Positions 26,230-36,458 are shown, counted from the first letter of the stretch. The stretch: DNA of 58,940 bases from Enterococcus durans NBRC 100479 = LMG 10746 (GCF_001544215.1 NZ_BCQB01000013.1:1-58940); one strand, 5' to 3'. The notes: generated from the sequence alone by a model not told the origin. Numbers and translations: made by a program.

Positions 26230-27486
26230 ATGAATATTATCGATGAATTAACTTGGCGCGACGCCATTAATCAACAAACGAACGAAGAAAGACTTCGTGA
26301 GCTCGTTGATGAAAAGAGTATCTCACTTTATTGCGGTGTTGATCCAACTGGAGATTCTATGCACATCGGACACTTGATCCCATTTATGATGATGAAAAGA
26401 TTTCAATTGGCGGGCCATCATCCATATATTCTTATTGGTGGCGGAACAGGAACGATTGGTGATCCAAGTGGACGTAAGACAGAACGAGTGTTACAAACAA
26501 TGGAACAAGTGCAACATAACGTAGATGCACTATCAAATCAAATGAGAAAATTGTTCGGAAAAGATGCAAATATTACATTTGTGAATAACTACGACTGGTT
26601 ATCAAAAATCTCATTACTTGAATTTTTGAGAGATTACGGTAAAAACTTCAACATCAATACGATGTTGGCAAAAGATATCGTCGCAAGTCGTTTGGAAGTA
26701 GGGATCTCATTTACAGAGTTTACTTACCAAATCCTGCAATCAATCGACTTCTTACATTTACACAAAACATTCGATGTTAAATTACAGATCGGTGGGGCCG
26801 ACCAATGGGGCAACATCACAGCTGGATTGGACTTGATCCGTAAATTAGAAGGGCCAGAGGCAGAAGCGTTCGGTTTAACGATTCCGTTGATGCTTAAAGC
26901 AGATGGGACTAAATTTGGTAAAACTGCAGGTGGCGCAATCTGGCTTGATCCTGAAAAAACATCCCCATTTGAATTCTACCAATTCTGGTTGAACCAAGAT
27001 GATCGTGATGTAGTGAAATACTTGAAATTCTTTACTTTCTTGACACAAGAAGAAATCGCTGAATTAGCGAAAAAAGTAGAGACTGAACCTGAAAAACGTG
27101 AAGCACAACGCCGCTTAGCAGAAGAAGTGACGAGATTCGTGCATAGTGAAGAAGACTTGAAAGAAGCGCAAAAAATAACAGATGCATTGTTCTCTGGAAA
27201 TATCAAAGAATTAAATGCAGCTGAAATTGCACAAGGGTTTGGAAAAATGCCAAACGTAGAAATTTCAAGCAATCCTGAAAATATCGTGGAACTACTTGTT
27301 TCCACAAAAATTGAACCATCAAAACGCCAAGCGCGTGAAGATGTTTCAAACGGAGCTATTAGTATTAACGGTGACCGCGTTACCGATTTAAATTTTGTCA
27401 TAAATCCATTTGATGCATTCGATGGTAAGTTTGTGGTTATTCGAAAAGGTAAGAAAAACTACTTTTTGGCCAAAGTAGTTGATTAG
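26230..27486 (+). CDS. tyrS: Tyrosyl-tRNA synthetase of the tyramine cluster
   Basis: This 418-residue class I synthetase has the HIGH motif in MHIGHLIPFMM and the KMSKS-equivalent loop GTKFGKTAGG. Tyr-binding segments such as QIGGADQWGNITAG are present, and an S4-like RNA-binding domain lies at the C-terminus (about 350-418). It charges tRNA-Tyr. In enterococci the copy next to the tyrosine decarboxylase gene is thought to monitor tyrosine supply; the T-box leader supports control by tRNA charging. A strong terminator separates it from tdcA. Confidence 0.93.
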   Translation: MNIIDELTWRDAINQQTNEERLRELVDEKSISLYCGVDPTGDSMHIGHLIPFMMMKRFQLAGHHPYILIGGGTGTIGDPSGRKTERVLQTMEQVQHNVDALSNQMRKLFGKDANITFVNNYDWLSKISLLEFLRDYGKNFNINTMLAKDIVASRLEVGISFTEFTYQILQSIDFLHLHKTFDVKLQIGGADQWGNITAGLDLIRKLEGPEAEAFGLTIPLMLKADGTKFGKTAGGAIWLDPEKTSPFEFYQFWLNQDDRDVVKYLKFFTFLTQEEIAELAKKVETEPEKREAQRRLAEEVTRFVHSEEDLKEAQKITDALFSGNIKELNAAEIAQGFGKMPNVEISSNPENIVELLVSTKIEPSKRQAREDVSNGAISINGDRVTDLNFVINPFDAFDGKFVVIRKGKKNYFLAKVVD

Positions 27487-27591
27487 AATTTAGTAAATTT
27501 TTGCCTTGAAAAAGGTTAAGACTATTACAAGATTCCAATTTTGAAACCCATCCTAAAAAGGAAACGCTGGTTGTCGTTAATACAATCCTTG

Positions 27592-27629
27592 CGAGGGAAT
27601 TTACTTTTGTAAATTCCCTCGTTTTTTTT
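27592..27629 (+). terminator. Strong intrinsic terminator between tyrS and tdcA
   Basis: CGAGGGAATTTAC (27592-27604) is perfectly complementary to GTAAATTCCCTCG (27609-27621), followed by eight Ts. It could be a plain tyrS terminator or the end of an attenuated leader. Confidence 0.9.
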
Positions 27630-27705
27630 AATTTTTTTAAATGTGTAAACAATTTAGACAATTGGCGTTTATGAAATTTCTATTAGAAAAACGATTGTGA
27701 TTTAG

Positions 27706-27734
27706 TTTACAGAAATAAAAAACAGGTGTAATGT
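27706..27734 (+). promoter_or_regulatory. Candidate promoter of tdcA
   Basis: TTTACA (27706-27711) and TAATGT (27729-27734) are 17 bases apart, 44 bases before the tdcA ATG and after the tyrS terminator. The weak -10 fits a gene that is induced by acid and tyrosine in related species. Confidence 0.55.
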
Positions 27735-27777
27735 GGGTCTCGACAAAATTTAAATATTTTTTTTAGGAGGGTTTCAC

Positions 27778-29652
27778 ATGGAATCATTGTCAAATGATCT
27801 AAACCTTAACGCCCTATTTATCGGGGACAAAGCTGAGAACGGCCAAATCTATAAAGCTTTGTTAAACGATTTAGTGGACGAACACTTAGGATGGCGTCAA
27901 AACTACATGCCCCAGGACATGCCTATCATTACGCCAGAAGAAAAAAGCAGTGCAAGTTTTGAACATACTGTGAACCGCACGAAAGATGTTTTATCAGAAA
28001 TTTCAGCACGTATGCGTACTCATTCCGTACCATGGCATAATGCCGGTCGCTACTGGGGCCACATGAACTCTGAAACATTAATGCCATCTTTACTAGCGTA
28101 TAATTTCGCAATGTTATGGAATGGTAATAACGTCGCTTACGAGTCTTCTCCAGCAACAAGTCAAATGGAAGAAGAAGTAGGATTAGAATTTGCAAAATTA
28201 ATGAGCTATAAAGATGGCTGGGGACACATTGTTGCCGATGGCTCTTTAGCAAACTTAGAAGGACTTTGGTATGCACGTAATATCAAATCTTTACCTCTTG
28301 CGATGCAAGAAGTAACACCTGAATTAGTTGCTGGTAAAAGTGATTGGGAATTAATGAACATGTCTACAAAAGAAATCATGGACTTGTTAGATAGTGTTCC
28401 AGATAAAATTGATGACATCAAAGCACATTCTGCACGAAGCGGGAAAAACTTACAAAAATTAGGAAAATGGTTAGTACCACAAACAAAACACTATTCATGG
28501 CTAAAAGCTGCCGACATTATCGGTGTTGGTCTAGACCAAGTTATCCCTGTACCAGTTGATCACAACTATCGCATGGATATCAACGAACTTGAAAAAATCG
28601 TTCGTGGTTTAGCAGCTGAAAAAACACCAATCTTGGGTGTTGTCGGTGTAGTTGGTTCAACCGAAGAAGGAGCAATCGACGGAATCGATAAGATCGTTGA
28701 ATTGCGTCGCGTACTAGAAAAAGACGGTATTTATTTCTACTTGCATGTAGATGCTGCTTATGGCGGTTATGGCCGTGCGATTTTCTTAGACGAAGACAAC
28801 AACTTCATTCCTTTTGAAGAATTGAAAGACGTACATTTCAAACATAACGTCTTCACAGAAAACAAAAATTATATTTTAGAAGAAGTTCACAGTGCATATA
28901 AAGCAATCGAAGAAGCTGAATCTGTAACGATCGACCCACATAAAATGGGGTATGTTCCTTACTCAGCCGGCGGTATCGTTATCAAAGACGTACGCATGAG
29001 AGATGTGATCTCTTACTTTGCAACATACGTATTTGAAAAAGGTGCAGATATTCCTGCTTTACTAGGTGCATATATCTTAGAAGGTTCAAAAGCTGGTGCG
29101 ACAGCTGCTAGTGTTTGGGCTGCTCACCATGTATTGCCTTTAAACGTAACTGGTTATGGTAAATTGATGGGTGCTTCAATCGAAGGGGCACATCGATTCT
29201 ATAACTTCTTGAATAACTTATCATTCAAAGTTGGCGATAAAGAAATCGAAGTACACCCATTGACATATCCAGATTTCAATATGGTTGACTATGTATTCAA
29301 GGAAAAAGGCAACGACGATTTAGTTGCAATGAATAAATTGAACCATGATGTGTATGACTATTCTTCATATGTCAAAGGAAGCATCTATGGAAATGAATTC
29401 TTGACATCACATACAGACTTTGCCATCCCAGATTACGGAAATAGTCCATTACAATTTGTAAATCAATTAGGATTTTCTGATGAAGAATGGAACCGTGCTG
29501 GTAAAGTAACTGTCTTGCGAGCAAGTGTTATAACACCATACATGAATAAAGAAGAACATTTTGAAGAATATGCTGAAAAAATCAAAGCAGCTCTTCAAGA
29601 AAGATTGGAAAAAATCTACGCAGATCAATTATTAGCAAGCGAAGCAAAATAA
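27778..29652 (+). CDS. tdcA: Tyrosine decarboxylase (PLP-dependent)
   Basis: This 624-residue group II decarboxylase converts L-tyrosine to tyramine and CO2, consuming a proton. The PLP lysine is Lys389 in [30 protein letters not shown] provides the Asp and Ala that hold the cofactor ring, and [13 protein letters not shown] lies near the N-terminus, typical of enterococcal and lactobacillal TDC. The start follows AGGAGG. It sits in the standard order tyrS-tdcA-tyrP-nhaC. The activity raises cytoplasmic pH and, with tyrosine/tyramine exchange, builds proton motive force. The tdcA/tyrDC assignment rests on overall sequence and on context. Confidence 0.95.
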   Translation: MESLSNDLNLNALFIGDKAENGQIYKALLNDLVDEHLGWRQNYMPQDMPIITPEEKSSASFEHTVNRTKDVLSEISARMRTHSVPWHNAGRYWGHMNSETLMPSLLAYNFAMLWNGNNVAYESSPATSQMEEEVGLEFAKLMSYKDGWGHIVADGSLANLEGLWYARNIKSLPLAMQEVTPELVAGKSDWELMNMSTKEIMDLLDSVPDKIDDIKAHSARSGKNLQKLGKWLVPQTKHYSWLKAADIIGVGLDQVIPVPVDHNYRMDINELEKIVRGLAAEKTPILGVVGVVGSTEEGAIDGIDKIVELRRVLEKDGIYFYLHVDAAYGGYGRAIFLDEDNNFIPFEELKDVHFKHNVFTENKNYILEEVHSAYKAIEEAESVTIDPHKMGYVPYSAGGIVIKDVRMRDVISYFATYVFEKGADIPALLGAYILEGSKAGATAASVWAAHHVLPLNVTGYGKLMGASIEGAHRFYNFLNNLSFKVGDKEIEVHPLTYPDFNMVDYVFKEKGNDDLVAMNKLNHDVYDYSSYVKGSIYGNEFLTSHTDFAIPDYGNSPLQFVNQLGFSDEEWNRAGKVTVLRASVITPYMNKEEHFEEYAEKIKAALQERLEKIYADQLLASEAK

Positions 29653-29658
29653 TCGAAT

Positions 29659-29710
29659 AAGGTGGCTCTGATTCCGTCTGAAAAAGACGGGGTCAGCTAC
29701 CTTTTGTTTT
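29659..29710 (+). terminator. Hairpin between tdcA and tyrP
   Basis: AAGGTGGCTCTGA..CCGTCT pairs with AGACGG..TCAGCTACCTT, giving a long stem with a few mismatches. The following T-run is broken by a G, so it may be a partial terminator or 3'-end stabiliser that lowers tyrP expression relative to tdcA. Confidence 0.6.
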
Positions 29711-29962
29711 GAGATTGTCTTTGAAGAAAATCGCTTCAAGCAATAAGTTCAAAACAGCTGAGGTTGTGGAAATAATTGAAATTGACTAGAAAAAAAGCAT
29801 TGCTTTTTTATTTTTTGATGCGCGCTGAAGTTCGATTTACCAAATACCTTTGTACGTTATAACAATTTTTAATCAAGCAACCTCTTTGCTTTCGGTTATT
29901 GCGACTTGCGATTACTTTGAAGACACCGTTTTTTATCCAAAAAAACAAGGAGAGTGTCAAAA

Positions 29963-31381
29963 GTGAGTAAATCACAAGTAAGTAAAATGGGTCTAGGGAC
30001 CTTTGTCGGTCTGACGATGGCGTTATGTGCGACAGTTCGGAGTATTCCGACGTTAGCTGCAGTTGGTTGGACATTGATTTTTTATTCGATTTTTGCAGTG
30101 TTATTCTTTGCTGGTCCTATTTCAATGGTTTCCGGTGAACTTTCAACGATGTTACCTCAAGAAGGTGGCCCACAATTATGGGTAAAAACAGCGCTAGGAA
30201 GTAAATGGGGATTTGTAGTTGCATGGTTACTATGGGTGCAAATGTTCCCAGGGATGGTCATGGTTGCTTCAACATTAGGCCCATTACTAGGAAATACTTT
30301 TGGAAATGTGGAACTTGGCAATAATCATTTATTTGTATTAGCTTGTATTTTAGTTATTTATTGGATTATCACTATTTTGAATTTGAAGTTTGATATGGCC
30401 AAAGTTGGTGGGAATATCGGTGTCTGGTTAGGCGTATATATCCCAGTTGTGATCATGTTTGTTTTAGGCTTGTTTGCAGCATTCAAAGTTGGTTTGGTAT
30501 CAAATGGCTATTTAGGTGACTTCTCTTGGTCAAAAGCTTTTCCAGACTTACAACACAGTGATTCATTGAAATATCTTGCAGGTATCACATTTATTTTTGT
30601 AGGTATTGAAATGAGTTCTGTTTATATGCCACGCTTAAAAGATGCTACAAAGAACTATACAAAAGGTGTCTTTATTGCTTTGATCGGTTTGGTACTTTTA
30701 AACGTGATCAATGCGATGTTAGTTGCAAATGTTGTGCCAAATGGAAAAATGGAATTGGCGAATATTACTCAACCTATCTTGATTTACTGCGATATCCTTG
30801 GCTTACCATCGATTATTGGGAACATCTTTAGTTTCATGGTATTCATTGGGGTACTTTTACAGTTGTCAGCTTGGGTTACTGGTCCATCAAAAACCATCAT
30901 CCAAGTAGCACGAGAAGGATTCTTACCACCAAAATTTGGCTTCCATAAAGAAAATAAATATGGCGTTTCTAGAAATGTCGTGTTAACTCAATCAATCGTT
31001 ATTTCAATGTTTGCCTTACTTTATGGAGTAATGGATGATGTAAGTGCCGTATTCTTGACGTTAACAAATGCAACAACAGTTATTTATTGTATCGTATATA
31101 TCTTGATTGCAGTTTCCTTGATAAAAATGAGAAAGAGTCACCCAGAGTTAGAACGTCCTTATCGAATTGGTAAAAACGGAAATGGCTTAGCTTGGGTCGT
31201 TAGCTGCATGTTGATCTTTTCGATCATTGCAGTTGTCTTCTCAACTTTAGGAACATCAACATTAACAGATGCGTTATTGGTTGCGATCATTGCAATCGTG
31301 ATGTTTGTTATTCCTTTGATCATCAATCGATTCAAAAAGGATTCATGGGGAACTGAAGTAGAAAAAAGTATAGAAGAATAG
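29963..31381 (+). CDS. tyrP: Tyrosine/tyramine antiporter (APC superfamily)
   Basis: The protein has 472 residues with about 12 membrane segments in the APC amino-acid/amine exchanger pattern (MGLGTFVGLTMALCATVRSIP, FAGPISMVSGELSTMLP). The GTG at 29963 is chosen over the one at 29954 because AAGGAGA directly abuts the latter and gives normal spacing for the former. It exchanges external tyrosine for internal tyramine, which is electrogenic. A hairpin repeat and a terminator-like hairpin follow the gene. Confidence 0.92.
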   Translation: MSKSQVSKMGLGTFVGLTMALCATVRSIPTLAAVGWTLIFYSIFAVLFFAGPISMVSGELSTMLPQEGGPQLWVKTALGSKWGFVVAWLLWVQMFPGMVMVASTLGPLLGNTFGNVELGNNHLFVLACILVIYWIITILNLKFDMAKVGGNIGVWLGVYIPVVIMFVLGLFAAFKVGLVSNGYLGDFSWSKAFPDLQHSDSLKYLAGITFIFVGIEMSSVYMPRLKDATKNYTKGVFIALIGLVLLNVINAMLVANVVPNGKMELANITQPILIYCDILGLPSIIGNIFSFMVFIGVLLQLSAWVTGPSKTIIQVAREGFLPPKFGFHKENKYGVSRNVVLTQSIVISMFALLYGVMDDVSAVFLTLTNATTVIYCIVYILIAVSLIKMRKSHPELERPYRIGKNGNGLAWVVSCMLIFSIIAVVFSTLGTSTLTDALLVAIIAIVMFVIPLIINRFKKDSWGTEVEKSIEE

Positions 31382-31413
31382 TGTAATAAGAAGTTGGAAA
31401 AAACGTTTAAACT

Positions 31414-31545
31414 GTGAGGCTGGGACAGAAGTGTTCAACTCCGAGAATAAGAAGAAATTAACGAAAATTACTTTTCAAATTTTAGTGGATTTCGGCTTAT
31501 TTAAGAAGGAGTTGCTTTTACTCCCACGCTCATTTAGCTCCAAGG
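31414..31545 (+). repeat. Dispersed intergenic hairpin repeat, copy 5
   Basis: It begins GAGGCTGGGACAGAAGTG, continues with AACTCCGAG.AATAAG and the GAAAATTACTTTTCAAATTTT inner region, and ends CTTATTTAAGAAGGAGTTGC and CTCCCACGCTCATTT. It is slightly diverged. It lies at the 3' end of tyrP. Confidence 0.8.
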
Positions 31546-31605
31546 AACAAGCCGGATGGTCCGAAAATAGCTTTCCCTATTTTTGGGATTGTTCGGCTTG
31601 TTTTT
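31546..31605 (+). terminator. Terminator-like hairpin after tyrP
   Basis: AACAAGCCG pairs with CGGCTTGTT and a T-run, with inner TCC..AAAATAG / CTATTTTTGGGA pairing. A hairpin of the same layout lies after malT (41258-41312). Confidence 0.7.
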
Positions 31606-31710
31606 GAGAGTGCTGTTTTTTAAAGAAATGTTTATTCTGAGCTGAGGGTTTGAATATGAAAGCTGTCTAGCTCTTTTTACACAAATAACTTTTTAACGAT
31701 CAGTTAGTTG

Positions 31711-31840
31711 TAGGGAGTAGCACCAAACAAAGAGATTAAACAATGCAGATCTCTTAAGCTGGTGCTTTCCCTCAGATGATTCTATTACAAGGTTGGTCCT
31801 ACCAAATGAACAGTTTGTTTTTCATGGTAGGGCCTTTTTT
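31711..31840 (+). promoter_or_regulatory. Structured leader with intrinsic terminator before nhaC (riboswitch-like)
   Basis: Three stacked helices can be drawn: AGGGA (31712-31716) with TCCCT (31768-31772), AGCACCA (31719-31725) with TGGTGCT (31760-31766), and AAGAGAT (31730-31736) with ATCTCTT (31749-31755), separated by small internal loops. A terminator follows: GGTCCTACCA (31795-31804) with TGGTAGGGCC (31825-31834) and six Ts, only 21 bases before the nhaC start. ACCAA of the second helix could pair instead with TTGGT at the terminator base. This is the layout of an attenuating riboswitch. I cannot match it to a known class from memory. Confidence 0.65.
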
Positions 31841-31861
31841 ACAAGAAATGGGAGACGTACA

Positions 31862-33244
31862 GTGAATAAAAAAATAGCGTTAAAAGAGAGTATAGCTGTA
31901 TTAGTTGTGTTATTAGCGATATTGGGTATATTGATCATCGGTTTTCAATTATCCCCACATATCCCGATACTTACAGCTTTTATGTGTTTGTTATTTTATG
32001 GTCGGTTTAGACGATTCTCTTGGGATGACATCCATGACGGAATTGTAAAAGGGATTACACCAGGGATCATCCCGATTTTGATTTTTCTTTTGATCGGTGT
32101 CTTAGTTGCTTCATGGATATTATCTGGAACCATTCCGACAATTATGGTTTATGGATTCCAATTGATTTCTGTCCGCTTCTTTTTACCAACGGCATTTTTA
32201 GTTTGTACGATCGTTGGTATCACAGTTGGCAGCTCATTCACGACGATTTCAACGATTGGGATCGCATTCTTAGGTATAGGACATATTTTAGGTTTTAATG
32301 ATGCGATGACAACGGGTGCTGTTGTTTCTGGAGCGTTTCTAGGAAATAATTGTTCACCGTTATCTGATACGACAAACTTAGCTGCTGGGATCGGTGAAGT
32401 CAATTTATTTGAACACATTGCCGGAATACGGTATACCGACTTGCCAGCGTTTGTGATCGCTATGTTATTTTATATTTTTCTTGGTCATAGTAGTCACACA
32501 GCTGATCTTCAAGCAATTACTGAGATGATCCAAAATATGAAAGCTGGTTTTTGGATTTCTCCATGGACACTGATTCCATTGCTTGTCTTATTCGGTGGAG
32601 CAATCAAAAAAATACCAGCCATCCCAACGCTGCTCACTGGTTCGGCTACGGCAATTGTCTTGGCATTTATCCACCAGCCTGGATTGACGATCCAAGGAGT
32701 AGCCAATATTTTGATGAATGGATATGTTGCCCAAACAGCAGATCCAAAAATCAATGAGTTGCTTTCTAGAGGTGGCATTATGAGTATGCTTAGTTCTGCA
32801 AGTTTGATATTACTGGCTCTCGCATTGGGAGGATTGCTGATCAAATATACGATCGTAGAGACGATTGTCCAAGAATTACGAGAAAAGATGGATCGTCCGT
32901 CACGCTTGATTGGGTTTACAGCTTTAAGCTGTATCGGGATCAATCTTATCGTCGGTGAACAATATCTTTCAATTATTTTACCAGGAGAAACATTCAAACG
33001 TTCCTTTGAGCAAAGCGGTCTAGATAAAAAATATCTGACGCGAACATTGGCTGATGCAGGTGCTACTGTCAATTCATTAGTGCCGTGGGGAGTAAGTGGC
33101 ACATTTATCATGGGTACGATGAAAGTCAGTGCGTTACAGTATTTACCATTCGCGTTCTTTGCGATCTTAGCGCCAATTTTCACTATTATTGGCGGGTTCT
33201 TATTGAATCATAAGAAGGAAAAGAGCCAGATAGGAGTAAACTAA
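31862..33244 (+). CDS. nhaC: Na+/H+ antiporter NhaC of the tyramine cluster
   Basis: The protein has 460 residues from the GTG at 31862 (MNKKIALKES), behind GGGAGA. Upstream in-frame codons lie in the leader terminator and are rejected. About 11-12 membrane segments are visible. NhaC-family motifs include GITVGSSFTTISTIGIAFLGIG, FLGNNCSPLSDTTNLAAGI and the later GATVNSLVPWGVSGTF. It exports Na+ in exchange for protons, supporting pH homeostasis while tyrosine decarboxylation alkalinises the cell. Fourth gene of the conserved tyramine order, with its own structured leader. Confidence 0.92.
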   Translation: MNKKIALKESIAVLVVLLAILGILIIGFQLSPHIPILTAFMCLLFYGRFRRFSWDDIHDGIVKGITPGIIPILIFLLIGVLVASWILSGTIPTIMVYGFQLISVRFFLPTAFLVCTIVGITVGSSFTTISTIGIAFLGIGHILGFNDAMTTGAVVSGAFLGNNCSPLSDTTNLAAGIGEVNLFEHIAGIRYTDLPAFVIAMLFYIFLGHSSHTADLQAITEMIQNMKAGFWISPWTLIPLLVLFGGAIKKIPAIPTLLTGSATAIVLAFIHQPGLTIQGVANILMNGYVAQTADPKINELLSRGGIMSMLSSASLILLALALGGLLIKYTIVETIVQELREKMDRPSRLIGFTALSCIGINLIVGEQYLSIILPGETFKRSFEQSGLDKKYLTRTLADAGATVNSLVPWGVSGTFIMGTMKVSALQYLPFAFFAILAPIFTIIGGFLLNHKKEKSQIGVN

Positions 33245-33289
33245 GATAGACAAGTAATTCATTGTTGCTGCGGTAGTTACTTATATTTA

Positions 33290-33331
33290 GGGAGTTGAGT
33301 CTGTTGGGTGACTTGGCTCCTTTTTTATTTT
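33290..33331 (+). terminator. Probable terminator of nhaC
   Basis: GGAGTTGAGTC pairs with GACTTGGCTCC (two internal mismatches), followed by TTTTTTATTTTTT. Confidence 0.65.
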
Positions 33332-33378
33332 TTAAAACTAAAGAAAATATGTACAAGCATGGGAACTATAAATTAAGA

Positions 33379-33640
33379 GAGAGGTCGAGACAAATCTAAA
33401 AATCAGGTTTGCTACAGACTCTCGAATAAACGGCGAGAGCAGAAGCAACTCCTTCGGAAATAAGCCGAAATTCACAAAAATTTGAAAAGCAATTTTCGTT
33501 AATTTCTTCTTATTTCTCGGAGTTAAACACTTCTGTCCCAGCCTCTCTCAAATAAACGGTGTCCAAAAGTCAGGCTGTTCGGAAATTTCAAAAAAGAGGT
33601 TGAGACAGAAGTAAGAAACACTTTTGTCTCAATCTCATCT
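33379..33640 (-). repeat. Dispersed intergenic hairpin repeat, copy 6 (long form)
   Basis: It contains GACAAATCTAAAAATCAGG, AGACTCTCGAATAAACGGCG, the ACTCC..AAATAAG / CTTATTTCTCGGAGT core and CACTTCTGTCCCAGCCTCTC. A second hairpin follows, TTGAGACAGAAGTAAGAAAC with CACTTTTGTCTCAATCTC. It separates convergent nhaC and malR. Confidence 0.85.
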
Positions 33641-33677
33641 TTTGGTTATTCTATCTTTTCATTTTAATTTCTACCAG

Positions 33678-34697
33678 TTATTGCTTGGGGTTCAGTGGCA
33701 CAACTGTTTCTCTCTTGATCAAGTGATGAGGGATGACTAGGCGCACGCCGCTACTGATCTCGTTATGGATCAATTCTTGTAATTTTTGCATGGCTACTCG
33801 CCCTAATTCGGAAATATCGATATCGATACTTGTGAGATAAGGATGAGTCAGTGTAGAAAAAATCGAATTATTGAAACTGATGATCGATAAGGTTTCTGGA
33901 ATAAGATAACCGTACATTTGCGCTAATTGCATCGTGCGAAGTGCAAAAATATCATCGATTACCACAAGTGCTGTAGCACCGGCGTTTTTTAAGATAGTGT
34001 CAAAGGATAGATAGTCTTCTGCCTTTTCGATCACGACGCTAGGGTGAACATCTAGTCCAGCCATCATCATCGCTTTTTGATACCCAAAATAGCGTTCGAA
34101 ATAGAGGCTTTCGTGGGTCGTGTTCGTAACGAAAAGAATCTGTTCATGCCCATTTTGGATAAGAAAATCAGTTGCCTGTTTTCCCAATAGCTGGTTGTCG
34201 TTATCAACGTAGATGATCTCATTTTCATGCTGATAAGGTTGACCGATCAGGGTGAAGGGGATCTCGTTTTGATACAAATAATCGATGACTGGGTCTTCGC
34301 TATCAGAGTACACTAAGACAAAGCCATCGACTTGTTTTTGTAAGTGCATTCTTTGGACATTTTCTAATAAGACATCAAAATTTTTCGCTGTTGCAATGGC
34401 TGTTGTCATGTCGTGGTGACGTGCTTCTTCATTGATTGCATCCATGATCTCTAAGTAGAAGGGATTACCGATTCGTTCTTTAGAATCAAGTGGCGGCAAT
34501 ATCACGCCGATGGCACTAGAAACCCGTTTACCTAAATTTCTAGCAGTGATATTCGGTACATAGCCAAGTTCATCCATGATTTTTCGGACTTTCTTTTTGG
34601 TTGCTTCGGAAATACTTGGATGGTCATTGATGACGCGCGAGACAGTAGAGGTAGCTACTCCCGCTTTGTTTGCAACATCTTTTACCGTAATTGCCAT
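33678..34697 (-). CDS. malR: LacI-family maltose regulator MalR
   Basis: This 339-residue repressor has a classic LacI helix-turn-helix at the N-terminus (TVKDVANKAGVATSTVSRVIND), a hinge helix near NITARNLGKRVSS and a periplasmic-binding-protein-like effector domain. It is the last gene of malP-pgmB-malM-malR. The palindromic sites at 38787-38802 and 38995-39010 have the form expected for a LacI-type protein and lie in both mal promoters, so MalR is the likely repressor of the cassette. The inducer is not shown by the sequence. Confidence 0.85.
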   Translation of the reverse strand: MAITVKDVANKAGVATSTVSRVINDHPSISEATKKKVRKIMDELGYVPNITARNLGKRVSSAIGVILPPLDSKERIGNPFYLEIMDAINEEARHHDMTTAIATAKNFDVLLENVQRMHLQKQVDGFVLVYSDSEDPVIDYLYQNEIPFTLIGQPYQHENEIIYVDNDNQLLGKQATDFLIQNGHEQILFVTNTTHESLYFERYFGYQKAMMMAGLDVHPSVVIEKAEDYLSFDTILKNAGATALVVIDDIFALRTMQLAQMYGYLIPETLSIISFNNSIFSTLTHPYLTSIDIDISELGRVAMQKLQELIHNEISSGVRLVIPHHLIKRETVVPLNPKQ

Positions 34698-34765
34698 AAT
34701 TTAAACACCTTTCTTCTAAATAAAAATCTCTTCTTTTCTGAACTATTCGTAATCAAAACAAGCAA

Positions 34766-35800
34766 CTATTGAGTATTTGCTATCTGTTCATTCGGTAAAA
34801 TAGTAAACTGATAGGTCGTATGATTGACCTTTTCTTGGCCAGGGTACAAAGCGATCGAACCGAGTTCAGGTAAATGGACTAGATCCGGAAATTCTTGTGG
34901 CTCGATAGCTAAACCATAGTTTGAATGCATATGTTTCCCGTTGATCATAAAATCAGCTTCAAAACCAGTCGTAGAAAATAATACCACACTTCTATTTGTT
35001 GTTGCTATAGACAACTGGCGTCCAGATTGTTTTTCTGAAAGACACAGCACCTTTTTTGAACGTTTCGGTGTAGTAAGAACAAAAACGTCATCAAGTCCTT
35101 CTGGATAAGCGTTGAGAATTTCTTCGATTGTATGTGGTTTCTTGAAATTGATCGGTAAATCCGCTTGAGTGATTTGTTCGCCTGTGGGTAGTTTATCTTC
35201 ATCTAATACCAATAGACTTTCTGCTTGGACAGCCAGTTCATGTGTATCAATGTCGCGTTTACCATTCCCAGAAAGGTTGAAATAGGCATGATTGGTTGGA
35301 TTGCAGATCGTCTCGACGGGACTGTTCGTTTTTGTGATCATTTCCAGGCTATTCGCAGTTAGCTGATACGTGATCGTTGCTGTGATAGGACCAGGATAAT
35401 CGGAAAAAGTGTCTTGTAAATAAAAGACAACGCCGATCGACTGTGGATTTTTGAACACTTCGACATCCCAATATTGGAAAGACCATCCATTTGTTCCTCC
35501 GTGGATATGGTGGTTGCCGGCGTTTTTTTCAAGTTGATGATTTCCCCATGTAGCATTTCGGATTCTGCCTGCTACGGGACCGACTGTGGCTCCAAAGAAA
35601 CTTTCATCGGTTAAAATATCTGAAAGTTCATCATAAGAAAGTAAGACGTTTTCTAAATGTCCTTTGTTATCTGGAGCAAAGATTTGGTGAAGTCTAGCGC
35701 CATAATTTAGAAGAACGACGGTCAATTCGTCGTTCTTCAATGTGATTTTTTTTAATTCAGTGTTGGGGATAGGAGTCACTGAAATAGAAGGTTCAGGCAT
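34766..35800 (-). CDS. malM: Aldose 1-epimerase (galactose/maltose mutarotase)
   Basis: This 344-residue GalM-family protein has the catalytic His in [12 protein letters not shown] and the C-terminal acid in the [12 protein letters not shown] segment. The N-terminal [13 protein letters not shown] and [10 protein letters not shown] motifs line the sugar site. It interconverts the anomers of glucose or maltose. Maltose phosphorylase releases beta-glucose 1-phosphate and glucose, so a mutarotase is useful beside it. It overlaps pgmB by 8 bases. Confidence 0.88.
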   Translation of the reverse strand: MPEPSISVTPIPNTELKKITLKNDELTVVLLNYGARLHQIFAPDNKGHLENVLLSYDELSDILTDESFFGATVGPVAGRIRNATWGNHQLEKNAGNHHIHGGTNGWSFQYWDVEVFKNPQSIGVVFYLQDTFSDYPGPITATITYQLTANSLEMITKTNSPVETICNPTNHAYFNLSGNGKRDIDTHELAVQAESLLVLDEDKLPTGEQITQADLPINFKKPHTIEEILNAYPEGLDDVFVLTTPKRSKKVLCLSEKQSGRQLSIATTNRSVVLFSTTGFEADFMINGKHMHSNYGLAIEPQEFPDLVHLPELGSIALYPGQEKVNHTTYQFTILPNEQIANTQ

Positions 35801-36458
35801 TTGGCTGCCACGTTTTTTTCAAGTAATCGAAAGTCAATGAAGCTGTATCAGGTACGATTGGAATATCCTCCCCAAGATCTTCTGAACGTCCTACGCCGAT
35901 AGGTTGCGCACCACTAGCAATGATCGCAGCGATTCCAGATTTTGCATCCTCGATTCCGATGCAGTCACGAGGGGTCAAACCGATTTCTTTCGCAGCAAGT
36001 AGAAAAATATCTGGTGCAGGCTTTCCATTAGCGACTTTTGCCGGATCAGCAATCGCATCAAAGTAGCTTTCTAGACCCATCTTGGCAAGTAGGAAAGGAC
36101 CATTTTTGCTTGCAGATGCTAGTGAAATCTTGACATTGTTTGCCCGTAAGTCTTTTAATAATTCTAAAATCCCTGGAAAAACATCTTTTGGTGTGATCGA
36201 TTGGATCATTTCAAGATAATACTCATTTTTTCTTTTCGCTAATTCGAGAAATTCTGTTTTTGAGAATTGCTCTTCTTTTTTTCCATGAGCAAGAAGGAGA
36301 GTCAGAGAATCTTCTCTGCTTACACCCTTCAATTGTTCGTTGAATGACCGATCGAAGGGAATACCGATCTCATCACCTAGCTTTTTCCAAGCACGGTAAT
36401 GGAATTCAGCGGTATCTGTAATGACCCCATCTAAGTCGAATAATACACCTTTAAACAT
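35793..36458 (-). CDS. pgmB: Beta-phosphoglucomutase
   Basis: This HAD-superfamily mutase is about 221 residues from the ATG at 36458, chosen for the AAGGTG ribosome site six bases upstream; a GTG at 36467 is also possible. [19 protein letters not shown] contains the nucleophile Asp and the acid/base Asp, [13 protein letters not shown] is motif II, and [11 protein letters not shown] is motif IV. It converts beta-glucose 1-phosphate from MalP to glucose 6-phosphate. The start lies inside the last codons of malP, so translation is coupled. Confidence 0.92.
   Translation of the reverse strand: MFKGVLFDLDGVITDTAEFHYRAWKKLGDEIGIPFDRSFNEQLKGVSREDSLTLLLAHGKKEEQFSKTEFLELAKRKNEYYLEMIQSITPKDVFPGILELLKDLRANNVKISLASASKNGPFLLAKMGLESYFDAIADPAKVANGKPAPDIFLLAAKEIGLTPRDCIGIEDAKSGIAAIIASGAQPIGVGRSEDLGEDIPIVPDTASLTFDYLKKTWQPNA

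Noticed and set aside
26230-27486. Treating tyrS as the sole housekeeping synthetase
   Set aside because: Its position in the tyramine cluster suggests a dedicated copy, but the window cannot show whether another tyrS exists, so no claim is made either way.
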